DNA from: Gigaspora margarita
Taxonomy: Eukaryota; Glomeromycota; Glomeromycetes; Diversisporales; Gigasporaceae
NCBI GenBank assembly: GCA_009809945.1
Contig: WTPW01000317.1
Coordinates: forward strand, 175,753-239,752
Direction: 5' to 3'
DNA length: 64,000 nt
The notes below the pieces were generated by a model, which did no database searches, was not told the origin of the DNA, and saw only the letters and a list, made by a program, of their open reading frames with translations. Every line of letters starts with the position of its first letter. Within the stretch, counting starts at the first letter, position 1. Shown in pieces: positions 11,178 through 23,081 of the stretch. The position numbers and the translations under genes were made by a program.

Positions 11178-12898
11178 ATGTCAATTGACGAAAGTTTAAA
11201 AAATCTTATAGCTCAAATGTTGACACTCCTAAAATATCTAATAATTTAAACCAATCGAACTTAGAAGATCATAATTCACCTGATTTTCTTAATGAAATTG
11301 TTAAAGAATTATGTAATATATATAACGAAGAAAGCTTAAAGGGAAGGATTGAAGAAATTATTCTTGATACATTGGACCATTTTTTAACAGAAAAGAATCA
11401 AAATCCAGATGATATTATCAATTGGTGTTTAAATGATCATTTCAATTCTACCGTTCAAAATATTCTTGCCTGTTGTTATTGTTTTGGTAAATGGGTTGAA
11501 AAAGATGAACGTAAGACTTTCAATTATTATCAAAAATCTGCTAATATGGGAAATGCCAATGGAATAAACGGCCTTGCATGGTGTTATCAATCTGGATTTG
11601 GTGTTAAAAAGGATGAACATAAAGGATTCATTTATTATCAAAACTCTGCTGAGATGAGTGATATTAAAGGAACATTTAATGTTGGTATCTGTTATCATTA
11701 CGGAATTGGAGTTGAAAAGAATGAATATAAAGCATTTATTTATTATCAAAAATCTGCAGAGATGGGTGATGCTAAAGGAACATACCTTGTTGGAACTTGC
11801 TATAGTGAAGGAATTGGTGTTGAAAAGGATGAACAAAAGGCATTTATTTATTATCAAAAATCTGCTGAGATGTTGGATGCTGCGGGAACATTTAATGTTG
11901 GATGCTATTATCTTGATGGAATTGAAGTCGAAAAGGATGAACATAAGGCATTCATTTATTATCAAAAATCAGCAGAGATGGGGTATGCTAATGGTATATA
12001 TAATGTTGGACAGTGTTATTTTCGTGGAATTGGAGTTGAAAAAGATGAGCATAAAGCATTTATTTATTATCAAAAATCTGCTGAAATGGATCATGCTGAC
12101 GGAACATATGGGCGGTCAAAAGTAGAAACCAAGGAAATTGGATGATCACGAGTTTTGAGATAATTGGCAAAACATATTTTGTTACACAAAAACAAAACAA
12201 ACCTAAAAATAACAATTCCGGATTATAAACCTGTTTGTTATTCAACTGATTGGCTAATTTTTATAGATCTACTGATGAAAATTGTGTGACGTTAGACATT
12301 GATCTATTTTTAGATTTTGCCGGTTTAAAAGTTTTTAAACGATTATAACTTCAAAATTTACTAATTAATTATATTTTCGTTATTAAATAAAAAAGATTCA
12401 GCTTTAAAAAATATATCCGATTAATCTAAAAGCTCATTTTTTAAAAAAAGGTCAAATTCCTTGGTTTCTACTTTTGACCGCCCATATAATGTTGGATGTT
12501 CTTATAAAAAGGGAATTGGTGTTGAAAAGGATGAACGTAAGGCATTTATTTATTATCAAAAATCTGGTGAAATGGGTAATATTAAAGGAACATATAATGT
12601 TGGATATTGTTATGATAATGGAATTGGTGTTGAAAAGAATAGTCATGATGCATTCAGTTATTATCAAAAATCTGCCGATATGGGAAGTGCTTATGGTGCA
12701 TATAATGCCGGATATTGTTATCTTATTGGAAATGGTGTTGAAGAGAATAAACGTGAGGCATTTAAATATTTTGAAAAGTCAGCTAATATGGGTAATATTG
12801 TCGGAATGTTAGAAGTTGGATCTTGTTATCGAAATGCAATTGGAGTAGCAAGAGACATAAAAACAGCCAAATATTGGTATCAAAGGAAATATTTTTAA
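11178..12898 (+). pseudogene. Sel1-repeat protein gene split by a 374 bp element
   Basis: The gene encodes tandem Sel1-like repeats, TPR-related helical hairpins of about 36 residues that mediate protein-protein contacts. Each unit reads roughly GIGVEKDEHKAFIYYQKSAEMG followed by a Gly-Tyr-Cys-Tyr type helix. About six repeats lie at 11458-12109 and four at 12484-12898, ending with a stop at 12896-12898. The likely ATG at 11178 opens MSIDESLKNLIAQ but is one base out of phase with the repeat frame, which is open from 11189, so there is a frameshift near 11210-11222. The element 12110-12483 interrupts one repeat. Its left junction (GAACATAT) and right junction (ATATAATG) restore the unit GGAACATATAATGTTGG seen in sister repeats. 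Insertion plus duplicated ATAT is 378 bp, a multiple of three, but an in-frame stop lies inside at 12143-12145. Two partial readings remain (11189-12145 and 12461-12898). Frameshift and insertion could partly be assembly error. Confidence 0.85.
12110..12483. mobile_element. 374 bp MITE inserted in a Sel1 repeat
   Basis: The left end GGGCGGTCAAAAGTAGAAAC and right end GTTTCTACTTTTGACCGCCC are perfect inverted repeats extending through CCAAGGAA. ATAT flanks both sides (12106-12109 and 12484-12487) as a target duplication. No coding capacity. Family not recognised. Confidence 0.9.
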
Positions 12899-13272
12899 AT
12901 TTATTATTTCTTATTTATTTCATTAAATATTATTTATTTAACAAGTTCTAATTAGAGGAGAAGGTCTAAAACCAGGTAATTTTATTATTAATTTAATTAT
13001 GAGATGATGCAAATAATGTTTTTTTTTTTGTTTTCATAACACAGTTGATGTAATTCCCGAAAAGCGCGTAGTCACGATAAAATCGGCCTGCACTGTATCT
13101 AGTTAATGCAAGCTAATTTTATCATGATTATGTTAATTTGAAAACTCGAGTTACAATGGAAATTAAACGCATAAAACTTCATATAAACTGTATAAATATA
13201 TATTAGCCTCTGGGTTGCTGGTCATATATTTTGCCCAATGTTATGAAAATCAAAAGAAAATTTGTTGTATGA
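12899..13272. other. intergenic region between Sel1 and kinase-Sel1 genes
   Basis: No gene or repeat recognised. A missing first exon of the kinase gene could lie here: the frame of the kinase exon is open back to 13273 but contains no ATG. Confidence 0.45.
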
Positions 13273-13293
13273 CCTAATATTTCAAGATATAAT

Positions 13294-15978
13294 TTGACAG
13301 AATATTTATTCATTTTATTAGCCATTAATGAATATATACATAAAAATTCTGATATCGATGAAGTATTGAAAAAGATATTGATTGAAAATAATTACAATTT
13401 GTCATGGATTCCTTATAATGAATTTGAAAATATTAAAGAGGTAGGGGAAGGTGCATTTGCAACTGTATATTATGCTGATTGGTCTGACGAAAGTCAAGGT
13501 GTAAGGAGATTTGTTGCACTTAAAACATTTCATGATTATGAAGAATTCATAAAAGAGGTAAATTTTTTTTAAAAAAATTTGTTATATTTAACGTGTTACT
13601 TATCAATGGCTTATATTCGCAATTTGAATATATATTTTATTTTATAAGCTAAAGGCATACTGTGATATAAGCCTTAAAAATCCAACTTTCCTGAAATGTT
13701 TAGGCATATCAAGAAATAATGTCTCTAAAGATTATATACTCGTAATGAAATATGTTAAAATGGGTTCTTTACGTGAAAACCTTTATTCTGTATCACAAAT
13801 GAAATGGATAAAAAAATTAAATCTATTGAATTGCATTGCTTTTGATCTTAACATAATTCATTCTAAAAAGATGATTCATCGAGATTTACATAGCGGAAAT
13901 ATACTATTAAATGACTTGCATAATGCATATATTGCGGATTTAGGACTTACCACATTAGCAAATTTGGAATCAAATAACAATGTGCTTGGTATACTTCCAT
14001 ACATAGCGCCTGAAGTACTATACAAAAGTGAATATAGTAAATCATCTGATGTATATTCTTTTGGTATTATAGCATGTGAAATAGTATCAGGTTTTCTAGC
14101 ATATAAAGGCATTCCACATGATATCAGCTTGTCGCGCGGTATTTATAAATGAAAACGTCCAATTATTCCAACACACGTACCGAAATTAGTTGCTGAATTG
14201 ATAAATAAATGTTTAAATACTCGGCCAAAGAAAAGACCAACTTCTAAAGAAGTATATGAGACTATTAATATTTGGTATAATGAACTTTTAAAAGATGAAC
14301 CGACCACATTCGTTGCACAAATAAAAGAGGCTGATGAAACGATTGTCGATAATGTGGAACTGAAAGCGCCTAAACCTGAAGAAATGTCTAAGAAATCAAA
14401 TAATATAGGTAATATTAAATTATTTATTGCATAAAGTTATCTAGATAATTTTCTATTTTGTTTTTTTTTATTAATATATTTTAATCATAATAATTCTACT
14501 GATTAATGATAAGATGATCAAAATAACAGCAAAAGCTTATTAATAATTGATGGACTACAGACTAATGAGATTAAATATGATACTAATAAAACATTCGATC
14601 ACAACAATGATAATGAATCTACTAATATTGATGTTTCTGTAACTTCCGATGAGATATTTAAACTTGGTACCTATTATCAAGATGGAATCGGAGTTGAGAA
14701 GGATGAATATAAGGCATTTGACTATTTTAATAAATCTGCTATTAAGGGACATGTTGAAGGAACATTTAATGTTGGATATTGTTATAGAAATGGGATTGGT
14801 GTTGAAATGAACGAGCATGAAGCATTTATTTATTATCAAAAATCTGCTGATATGGGACATGCACTAGGAGCAAACAATGTTGGATATTTTTACGATAAAG
14901 GAATTGGAGTTGACAAAGATGAACAAAAGGCATTTTCTTATTACCAANNNNNNNNNNNNNNNNNNNNNNNNNNNNNNNNNNNNNNNNNNNNNNNNNNNNN
15001 NNNNNNNNNNNNNNNNNNNNNNNNNNNNNNNNNNNNNNNNNNNNNNNNNNNNNNNNNNNNNNNNNNNNNNNNNNNNNNNNNNNNNNNNNNNNNNNNNNNN
15101 NNNNNNNNNNNNNNNNNNNNNNNNNNNNNNNNNNNNNNNNNNNNNNNNNNNNNNNNNNNNNNNNNNNNNNNNNNNNNNNNNNNNNNNNNNNNNNNNNNNN
15201 NNNNNNNNNNNNNNNNNNNNNNNNNNNNNNNNNNNNNNNNNNNNNNNNNNNNNNNNNNNNNNNNNNNNNNNNNNNNNNNNNNNNNNNNNNNNNNNNNNNN
15301 NNNNNNNNNNNNNNNNNNNNNNNNNNNNNNNNNNNNNNNNNNNNNNNNNNNNNNNNNNNNNNNNNNNNNNNNNNNNNNNNNNNNNNNNNNNNNNNNNNNN
15401 NNNNNNNNNNNNNNNNNNNNNNNNNNNNNNNNNNNNNNNNNNNNNNNNNNNNNNNNNNNNNNNNNNNNNNNNNNNNNNNNNNNNNNNNNNNNNNNNNNNN
15501 NNNNNNNNNNNNNNNNNNNNNNNNNNNNNNNNNNNNNNNNNNNNNNNNNNNNNNNNNNNNNNNNNNNNNNNNNNNNNNNNNNNNNNNNNNNNNNNNNNNN
15601 NNNNNNNNNNNNNNNNNNNNNNNNNNNNNNNNNNNNNNNGGAACATATAATGTTGGATATTGTTATACGAATGGAATTGGAGTTGATAAGAATGAGAATA
15701 AAGCATTCATTTATTATCAAAAATCTGCTGATATGGGTAATTCTGATGGAATATTTGTACTTGGCAATTGTTATCAAAATGGAATTGGAGTCGAAAAGGA
15801 TGAGCATAAGGCATTCACTTATTATCAAAAGTCTGCTAATCTGGGCAACATTAAAGGAACAAATCAAGTTGCTTATTGTTATGAACAAGGAATTGGAGTC
15901 GAAAAAGATGAGCATAAAGCGTCTATTTATTATCACAAATCTGCTGATATGAGAGATTCTAAGGGGATATTCGCTTGA
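13294..15978 (+). CDS. TKL-like protein kinase fused to Sel1 repeats (broken by TGA and a gap)
   Basis: A cytosolic-type kinase domain followed by Sel1 repeats, a domain order typical of expanded glomeromycotan kinases. Exon 1 (13294-13557) has the glycine loop GEGAFATVYYADW and the lysine strand FVALKTF. The intron 13558-13648 (GTAAAT..TAAG) is phase 0. Exon 2 (13649-14408) has the catalytic loop IHRDLHSGNIL, a DLG motif (IADLGL) in place of DFG, IAPEVL, and SDVYSFGIIACEI. A second intron, 14409-14513 (GTAATA..AAG), joins in phase to exon 3, which opens DDQNNSKSLL and runs into Sel1 repeats (GIGVEKDEYKAFDYF) up to the gap. Repeats resume at 15640 and stop at 15976-15978. An in-frame TGA at 14150-14152 falls inside the C-lobe before RPIIPTHVPKL, cutting the kinase unless it is an error or is read through. 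No in-frame ATG precedes the glycine loop, so the 5' end is unresolved. Confidence 0.75.
14948..15639. other. sequence gap of 692 N inside the Sel1 repeats
   Basis: Unsequenced stretch, flanked on both sides by Sel1 repeat units (SYYQ before, GTYNVGYCYTNGIGV after). Its location in a tandem repeat suggests an assembly collapse, so its true length is unknown. Confidence 0.95.
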
Positions 15979-17229
15979 TATTTATAATCAAGATGGATTT
16001 AAATTTAAGGAGAACAAGTACAATGTTATTTATGATTAAAATTTTGTTGATGTATGAGATGGTAAAAACTGGATGTGGAATAAGAATTGATAATCAATGA
16101 TAGCAGATTCTAAAAGAGATTACATATTGAGGCATAGGTAATCATTTATTAGTTTGTGTAGTCAAATAAGACCCATAATTTATTTGATCTTAATAATATT
16201 AGCCATAGAATATGAATTTTATATACAGTCAGATTAGTTATATATATTTCTTTATTACAAATAAAGTGAATTTTTGCCTAAAGACAGAACCGTTATAAAA
16301 GCGTTTATACACAACCAATCAAATTTAATTGAGGGTATATCAGCATGACCAAGCATTATTTTATAAGATTAGGAGATAGGATTAGGACAATAATTACCTG
16401 CAGTATTCTTGATTTAGATGTATTGATACATATTAAATAAATCACGCCATCGCTGGTAAATTTACATGTGGCCCATAATATATAAAAATATATCATCTTT
16501 AAACCGCTATAAAAGAATTTAAACACAACCAATCAAATTTCATTGAGGGTACTCATTTGAATATTGAAATTGTGCATATACAGTATTTGTATTATGTTAA
16601 CGTCTAATCATAAACTTTATTTGAAACACGATGCTGGCAAAATAAGATATGAGCGGGTTAACTTGATTATATGATTTGTTTTCAGATTTCTTGCATCGAC
16701 CGGCGTAAGTATGTACGTGAATCTAGACTCCTGTTATGTTCGCATTTCATGAAGTTTTATCTCTATTTTCAAATTAGCAAGACAAATGAATTTTGTGAAT
16801 TTTACAGTCCCTATATTACTAGGTTAATGCGCAGCATTGTGTATCCGGAGCATCATGTTATACTAGCTTCATTTTTGACACAACACGAATTAAAATAGTG
16901 TGATGAATCAACTACATAACTATTACACACGTTCGACAGACATCAAATTTAAAGTTACGATTTTGATATTATAATGACCATTTTGAGATATATTAAATTT
17001 TTAATGCCACACTGAAGCTTAAAAAATTTTTATTCAGTAATTAACAGTCACAGTTCACGAGGATTGTACTTATTTTTCGATTATAAAAGTATTGATCAAT
17101 TTCTTTATCGAATTTTTGTCTTTACCTTTTTTTTCAATTATAAAAGCATGAATCAATTCCTTTACCAAATTTTTTTCTTTTTCTTTTTTTTTAAGTTCAA
17201 GCATCACAACCAATTCTTGACAACATATT
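15979..17229. other. intergenic region with a 55 bp direct repeat
   Basis: No convincing gene. A direct repeat of about 55 bp occurs at 16289-16343 and 16501-16556 (shared ACACAACCAATCAAATTT.ATTGAGGGTA). At 17075-17195 a T-rich stretch repeats twice with a unit of about 60 bp (ATTATAAAAG..ATCAATT), giving a spurious Phe-rich reading. Confidence 0.55.
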
Positions 17230-18220
17230 TATGGTGGCCTTGGCCAAATTTCCGTTAATCGTGGGAATAACGTTTGGGGAGTCAGTTCTGACCAAAGAGT
17301 AATTGCGTTATCGATTTCCGCATTACACTATATAAAAGTCTAACTTTATTCCTGAATAGATCTGGAAATACCATTCTGGAAATTGGCGCCAAATCGATGG
17401 AGCAGCAGTAAATGTTGGAGTTGGTACTGATGGAACAGTTGGTGTGTCAACGAATATGACGAAATCTTAGCATGCGATAGCGATACATGGTATGTAGTGT
17501 ATTTGTTTGATATTTTTACTTTCAATATTAATTTCCTTCAATTTAAAAGGGTAAAAAGTCGTCGATGGTGCGTCGATTCAAATATCGGGCATTTATAAAT
17601 CTTATGGTAAAATTTTGTGTTTTGGTTTTAATTTTCATCTCATCGTTTTATTTTTGCAGTTGGAGACAAGAATCATGTTTGGGGTGTAAATCGTCAGAAT
17701 GAAATTTTTTACAGGACTAATGGAGACGTTTTATGGTACTTGGGTTCGTGGTAAGAAAAATAAGAAAAATACATTATAGATTTTGTTGCCTTTATTAAAA
17801 TCCTATTCATTAAGTCATTCTTAAAATAATCAGTGACAGGGGACTTGAAAAATGTATCTGTAACTGCTGATGGAACAGTATGGGGTGTTAATAGTAATGA
17901 TGAGATTTTTAGATCTGATTGATAACGAAAAATTATATATATCTACTGTATATTATGGCCTCTTAGATTAAATTTTTTTCTGTCTATAGGGAACTAATCT
18001 CTGGTAAACTTAACAGATTTATACTAGTTGCGCTTCATATATTATTGGCACAACCTCCACTAACGAAATTTATCAATATTGTCGAGGATCATGGTTCAAA
18101 TACGATGGTTCTCTTAAATATGTCTCAATTATTGTTGATGGTATTATTTGGGGTGTCAACAGTAATGACCAGATTTTTACTCGTCAGGATGGAGGATTTA
18201 ATGGACCCGCTTTTAAATAA
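17230..18220 (+). pseudogene. tectonin beta-propeller gene, decayed
   Basis: At least five tectonin-type blades are readable, each centred on a VWGVN-like strand. They are GGLGQISVNRGNNVWGVSSDQ near 17230-17300, NWRQIDGAAVNVGVGTDGTV near 17380, HVWGVNRQNEIFYR near 17670-17715, VSVTADGTVWGVNSNDEIF near 17850-17910, and KYVSIIVDGIIWGVNSNDQIF near 18110-18180, ending at TAA 18218-18220. Tectonins are six-bladed propellers that often bind sugars or lipopolysaccharide. Short introns are plausible (for example GTAATTGC..GAATAG before 17359, and GTATGTAG..AAAAG near 17490-17550). The reading is damaged: a one-base loss near 17440 replaces the expected WGVN, and LW*T* stops occur near 18000-18015. 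Some breaks may be sequencing errors. Confidence 0.7.
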
Positions 18221-18796
18221 AAGAATTTTCCATTTATTTATATTGAATGAATAACAGTTATTAAAGAGCATCGTCCATCCAATTCTAATCTATATATAAA
18301 TAATTATTCAGAGATAACCAATGAATACAATATTATTAAAATATTATATTTACATTCTCGATTAAAATTTGTTTACCGTTGTTACTATCGTAAATTTTTC
18401 TGTGCCGAACTTTCCTTATGATCATCATTTCCCTGTTCTTTTAATCATTATGATCTGATCTTCTCTTTTTGATCCCCGTCAAACCTTTAAACTGTCTCAT
18501 CATGATCCTCGTTCACCCCTTCTTATATTATAACACTTATACCCACCCTACGTTAGTATCCTATATGTTTACTAAATTAAGATATGCTATGGACGTGTTA
18601 AGGTATAATTGCTAGATCCCCAACACCTAAAACGTCCCCAATCCCTATAGTGACTATATCGCGCCCAACTAAGTCATGTTGACGCGTCTTTTTGATTACA
18701 CATGCTAACGCCAGGCTTTCACATATTATCGAAAATTTGCTAACCTGATGAAGAGTCGATAAGGGAATGTTGGAAATTGATATTTCGGGTGGAGAG
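18221..18796. other. intergenic region, slightly GC-richer, coding-like at its end
   Basis: No full gene is seen. The end (18736-18796, DEESIRECWKLIFRVES) reads in frame into 19509-19577 (RTLDKDAKGKIINNGGRKL) if the hAT element and one copy of its target duplication are removed. This may be a fragment of a host gene split by that element. Product not recognised. Confidence 0.35.
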
Positions 18797-19508
18797 TAGT
18801 GCTCCGAACGGGTCGGGTCGGGTCGGGTTATGAGCCAACCCGAACCCGACCCGAAATTTCGGGTCGGGTCGGGTTGAAAATTTCGGGTTAGAGCTTCAAC
18901 CCGAACCGAACTCGACCCGACCCGACCCGACCCGAACCCGACCCGAAATTTTAGGACTAATATATTAAATTTTTTTAAAAAATGAATTTATTCGCCCTTT
19001 TTGTTCTTAACGTTTAATAATTCATGTAATGATGGTCATCGAAGTTGGCTAATCAAATCTAAGCGTGGTATGCTTATAAATTCAGCGGATTATTTTCCAA
19101 AAATTTCTATTTTTGTAATGAAAAAATCTAAAGTTACTANCGGCTGGAAATTAGTAAACAATTATGTAATGTGGGCCAAAACTTGAAGATCTGCGGCCGT
19201 TAACCAATCAAAATCGAGTGACAATTTTGTGTCGATCGTTTGAAGAAATCAGATTGGTACATACTTGACTGTCTTTTGAAGTTTTATTTAAAATATTATT
19301 TTAAAAATACATATGCACTTGCTATTAGAACCAAAAAAAATCATAAAATGCCAATTTCGCGCATCTATATATTGGATAATTTTCGGGTCGGGTCAGGTCG
19401 GGTTCGGGTCGGGTTGACGTTCAACCCGAACCCGACCCGAACCCGACCCGAAATTTTCGGGTCAGATATTTCTAACCCGAACCCGACCCGACCCGATTTG
19501 GAGCACTA
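18797..19508. mobile_element. non-autonomous hAT element with CGGGT-rich ends
   Basis: Ends TAGTGCTCC..AACGGGTCGGG and ..CCCGATTTGGAGCACTA follow the TAGNG pattern of hAT termini. The flanks 18789-18796 and 19509-19516 are an identical 8 bp duplication, GTGGAGAG. Subterminal arrays of GGGTCGGGTCGGGTT units in both orientations make the ends strikingly GC-rich against an AT-rich centre. The 712 bp interior has no transposase. One ambiguous base lies at 19140. Confidence 0.92.
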
Positions 19509-20269
19509 GTGGAGAGCCGTACTTTAGATAAAGATGCGAAAGGAAAGATTATTAATAATGGTGGAAGGAAGTTAACCCGATGAGTGTATCGGGAGTGGCA
19601 TAACGAAGATCATTGAACATAGAAAAAGCGTATGCTCAAGCATTTGATTCTATTAATATTATCATTGATTGTGATGCTTGAGCATCATCAAGATCATTAT
19701 TGAATCCACTGATCGAGAGAACAACCATAGTGAATTTTTATTTTTTATAATCAATAGTAGTTTCGTCAATGGTTTTGTCAATCGTCACAGTTTCGTCTAT
19801 CGTCAACAGTTTCGTCAATCGTCAACAGTTTCGTCAATCGTCAACGGTTTCGTCAGGATCGTCATTTGACGAAACCATTCGTCAATTCAAAAATAGTTTA
19901 GTCATGTTTTAATCACTGGTAACTACGCTAAAAAATTTTTGATTGATTTTATTTGTCAATAGTCACGTTTTGATTTATACGTAATCATATAAAGTCTGCA
20001 AAATATAAATCATTTGTTTCAGTATGTCTATGTCAATATTGATAACATTGTATATAGTTGAAATATACTGTATATAAAAATTTAGCAACCAAGTACAAAA
20101 TTTCAAATTCAAACTAAGATGGACAATATTTTTTTTAAATTGTAAAAATAATTATGATTTGTTTAATTAAATAATATTACAATTTTGTGGTTAAAAACCT
20201 AAGAATTGAAAAAATTACTAATTCATAAATTAAATAGGAAATAAATAAAATATAATTAATTAATTTTTA
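19509..20269. repeat. intergenic region with TTTCGTCAA tandem repeats
   Basis: At 19755-19885 the motif CAGTTTCGTCAATCGTCAA is repeated several times and ends in an inverted copy (TTTGACGAAACC). The same TGACGAAA motif builds the hAT element at 48907-49019. The rest is AT-rich and without a recognised gene; 20060-20269 is the 3' flank of the S41 gene. Confidence 0.6.
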
Positions 20270-22574
20270 TCATTTCGAACCAATTAAAGCAGCAGCTTGT
20301 GACCATAAAATTGAGTTATTTCTAATATTTTGCTCATCATAAAATAATCTAAATTTAGCGGGTCTATAGGAAAATTCCAAAATTTCATCAGGATTTATTT
20401 TGCTATAAACTTCATCCATAGGAAAATTGACGAATGTTCCAGTCAAAGGAAAGGGTTTAGGTATTAAAGTATTATTTAATAACCCCAATTTTTCTAAAGA
20501 ATCAAATATTTGGGTTGAGTTAATAACTGCACCACCAGGAAATGAAGCATAAGATAATAAAGGATTGGATGCAATTCCACCAACAGCAACGGTTGTCACA
20601 TTATTATATTCAACAGCATGTTCAGCGATAAAAGCGCATGCTGACCCACATAAACCATTAGTTAAAATAATGTAATCTTCAGGTTTCCAAGGAAGAGGAG
20701 TAGTTAAATTTTGAATAAATTGAATAATCTCGTTAAGACTAGAATCACTTACAACATGTTTATTAGAATAATTCCCCATAACACAACCACGTGTATAAAT
20801 ATTATTACCAATGAAATCGTCAGCACTTGTAAAATTAGCCCGAGTTTTTGAATTAACATAATAACTCATATCGAAAATATTATTTAGAGTTGCAAGTTTA
20901 AATTGTTCAGTAATTGCAAGTTTCATTTGTTCAGTAACTCGGATATCAAAGTCAAAAGTAGGATAAGTATTAGGGAATAAGAGCAAATTGAAAAATAAGA
21001 TAACATATAATAATCCACCAATGTTGTCAGACAAGTCAAGAACAACCTTTAATAATAAATAAATGAATGAATAAGTATAAATGAATAATTATATATAAAA
21101 TGATATGTTGTAGTATATATATAAAAGAATCAAACATAAAATTCATATAAGAATATAAATTACCTTTTTAACACCTGTATTTGCTAAATCTTTAAAACCT
21201 TGAGTTACATTCATAAGCAAGGCATTAAGATCTTTAAGACCTTGAGTTACATTCGCAAGCAAAGCATCACTTATTGCAGCAGGAAATTCAGTAACTATTT
21301 TAACAACACCAAAATCTTGCACTTTATAAAAGCTAACAAATTCATCGACAGTTCTTATTATAGTTACACTTTGATCTCGCTCTGCTAATATTCCATTAAC
21401 GACATTGAAAGTTTTTGCAATCTTCCGAAGTCCAAAACTAGAAGATGCAGGTTGTTTGCTTCCTTTTGTAGGATTACAAATATTATCAAAATAGGATTTT
21501 GAATCATTAAACTTATTTAAAATTCTACTACTAGCAAAGGCAGTCCAATTTCTTTTAATATTAAATTCATTAGTATTATTGCATTTAAGCGTGCAAATGA
21601 TATCTGGCTTAATTGGTAATTCAGTTCGTTTAGCAAAAGATACATAGGCACGATCAAGAGCTATATTGAATCGTACACTAGGATCTCTTGACATAAAAAC
21701 TGAATTCTTGGCATAATCAGAAATTACATTGAATGCTTGTTGACCATCAATATGAGTTACTTCACAATCATTATTAGATCGGTCAATAGTATCATCAAAA
21801 ACTTTAATTTTCTAAAAACGGAGTTAAAAAGGCATAACTAAGTAAGATTTAAAGAGTTAAGAAGGTATTACTTAGTAAGATTTAGAAAATGATAAACATA
21901 ATTTACCTGCACCCCATTATCTACAACGGAATAAAATGTAATATTCGCATAAAATATAAATGTCATGAAACAATCTGAACCAAAACCCGTATGCGCATCT
22001 TTTAAATCATAAATGAGATGCTGAACATCGATCTATTATCATAAGATTATTAATATAAAAATCAAATTATAATTAAAGTAATAGTTATAAAATAAAATAA
22101 AAAAGTTACTGTAAAGTCATATAAAGTTGTATAAGATTTATTCCGAAAAAGTTCTAATTCAGCTATTAAATCCATTGATCTAAAGTCAAATCCATGTTGT
22201 GGAGGCTCTTTTGCTTTATCCAAAAACGAATAAAATCCACCGATGAGGCCAGTTAAAGTATCAATTGTCTGAGATTTTAATATATACAATATGATCGATC
22301 AGAATACATTACATACAACTATATACATGTTACCAAGCTATTTATGCGAATAAATGAATTTAAATACCTTAGAAGCGACATCTTTATCAAACGGAAAACT
22401 TTCATAGCAATCTTTGGCATCAGCATAACTAAAACTAGTTTTTTGCGTTGTAATAAATTCACTATAAATTGTTGCGCATCCATCAGAAACTGAGGTCTGT
22501 CGTGAAATTACATAAGCTTGAACATTCACGGTCGAGACGAATAAAAATGCAAACAACACTACGTTGAAATTCAT
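20270..22574 (-). CDS. secreted S41-family peptidase
   Basis: Five exons give 638 residues without a break: 22574-22368, 22268-22110, 22032-21907, 21811-21164 and 21046-20270. Each has GT-AG borders and joins in phase 0; introns are 99, 77, 95 and 117 nt. Residues 1-20 (MNFNVVLFAFLFVSTVNVQA) are a signal peptide, so the enzyme probably enters the secretory route. The S41 (tail-specific protease) signature LKDAHTGF lies near residue 133 and a PDZ-like VTHIDGQQAF near 186. The strand-loop VVLDLSDNIGG starts at 381, and the nucleophile loop NGLCGSACA puts the catalytic serine near 515. S41 enzymes cleave peptides with a Ser-Lys type mechanism; the lysine is not assigned here. Many N-glycosylation sequons (NNT, NFT, NYS, NLT) fit secretion. 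The fungal extracellular S41 group is the best match and the substrate is unknown. It is the only clearly intact gene in the window. Confidence 0.88.
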
Positions 22575-23081
22575 ATTTAATATTTAATTTCTAGTTGTTT
22601 TAGCACATTAAAAAAAATTCGACTGTCGCGTTTTTTTTTGGGGCGATTTTGCGGCATTTTTAGAAATAGCCTAGCGAAGATCAGATCCTTTTTCATTTTG
22701 TATGAATAATAAATTTAAAATTTTTTTTTTTTGTTTACCCTCATAACTATAAATGGATAAAGTGCTTTTTCAGACCGATAATGTTAGGTAATCTGCTTAA
22801 TATCAATGAAAAATGCATGTGTACATCGCAGACAAATTTCTTAAAATTCATTAAGGTTAAGTTTAGGGTCGGTTTAAGATTTAGAAAGTGATAGTTTATG
22901 TAGTAAAATTATCCAACGAAACCATTTTGTTAGTGTGGTTTCTTATGCTGATTTTTGAGCTACGTTACACCTAAGCTTTTGAAATCTTATTCGTTGTTCA
23001 GAGATATGCGCTGCAACCTTGTACACATTACGGTATCCATGAAAGATTGAGTATGACAAAGGAACAATTATATTATCCATA
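22575..23081. other. upstream flank of the S41 gene
   Basis: This includes the presumed promoter of the minus-strand peptidase gene. A TTTTTTTTGGGGCG stretch lies near 22631-22644. No specific site can be named and no other gene is seen. Confidence 0.45.

Noticed and set aside
11429..12812. Long minus-strand and alternative-frame readings over the Sel1 repeats
   Set aside because: They mirror the 108 bp repeat unit of the real Sel1 frame and have Ile/Phe/Asn-rich compositions with no domain.
14555..15952. Overlapping frames on both strands across the N gap
   Set aside because: They are open only because the gap is unspecified and because the Sel1 repeat is open in several frames.
16671..16898. 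75-codon frame
   Set aside because: No homologous motif, intron or start context; isolated in intergenic DNA.
17064..17258. Phe-rich frame just before the tectonin blades
   Set aside because: It arises from a duplicated T-rich stretch and is in a different frame from the first blade.
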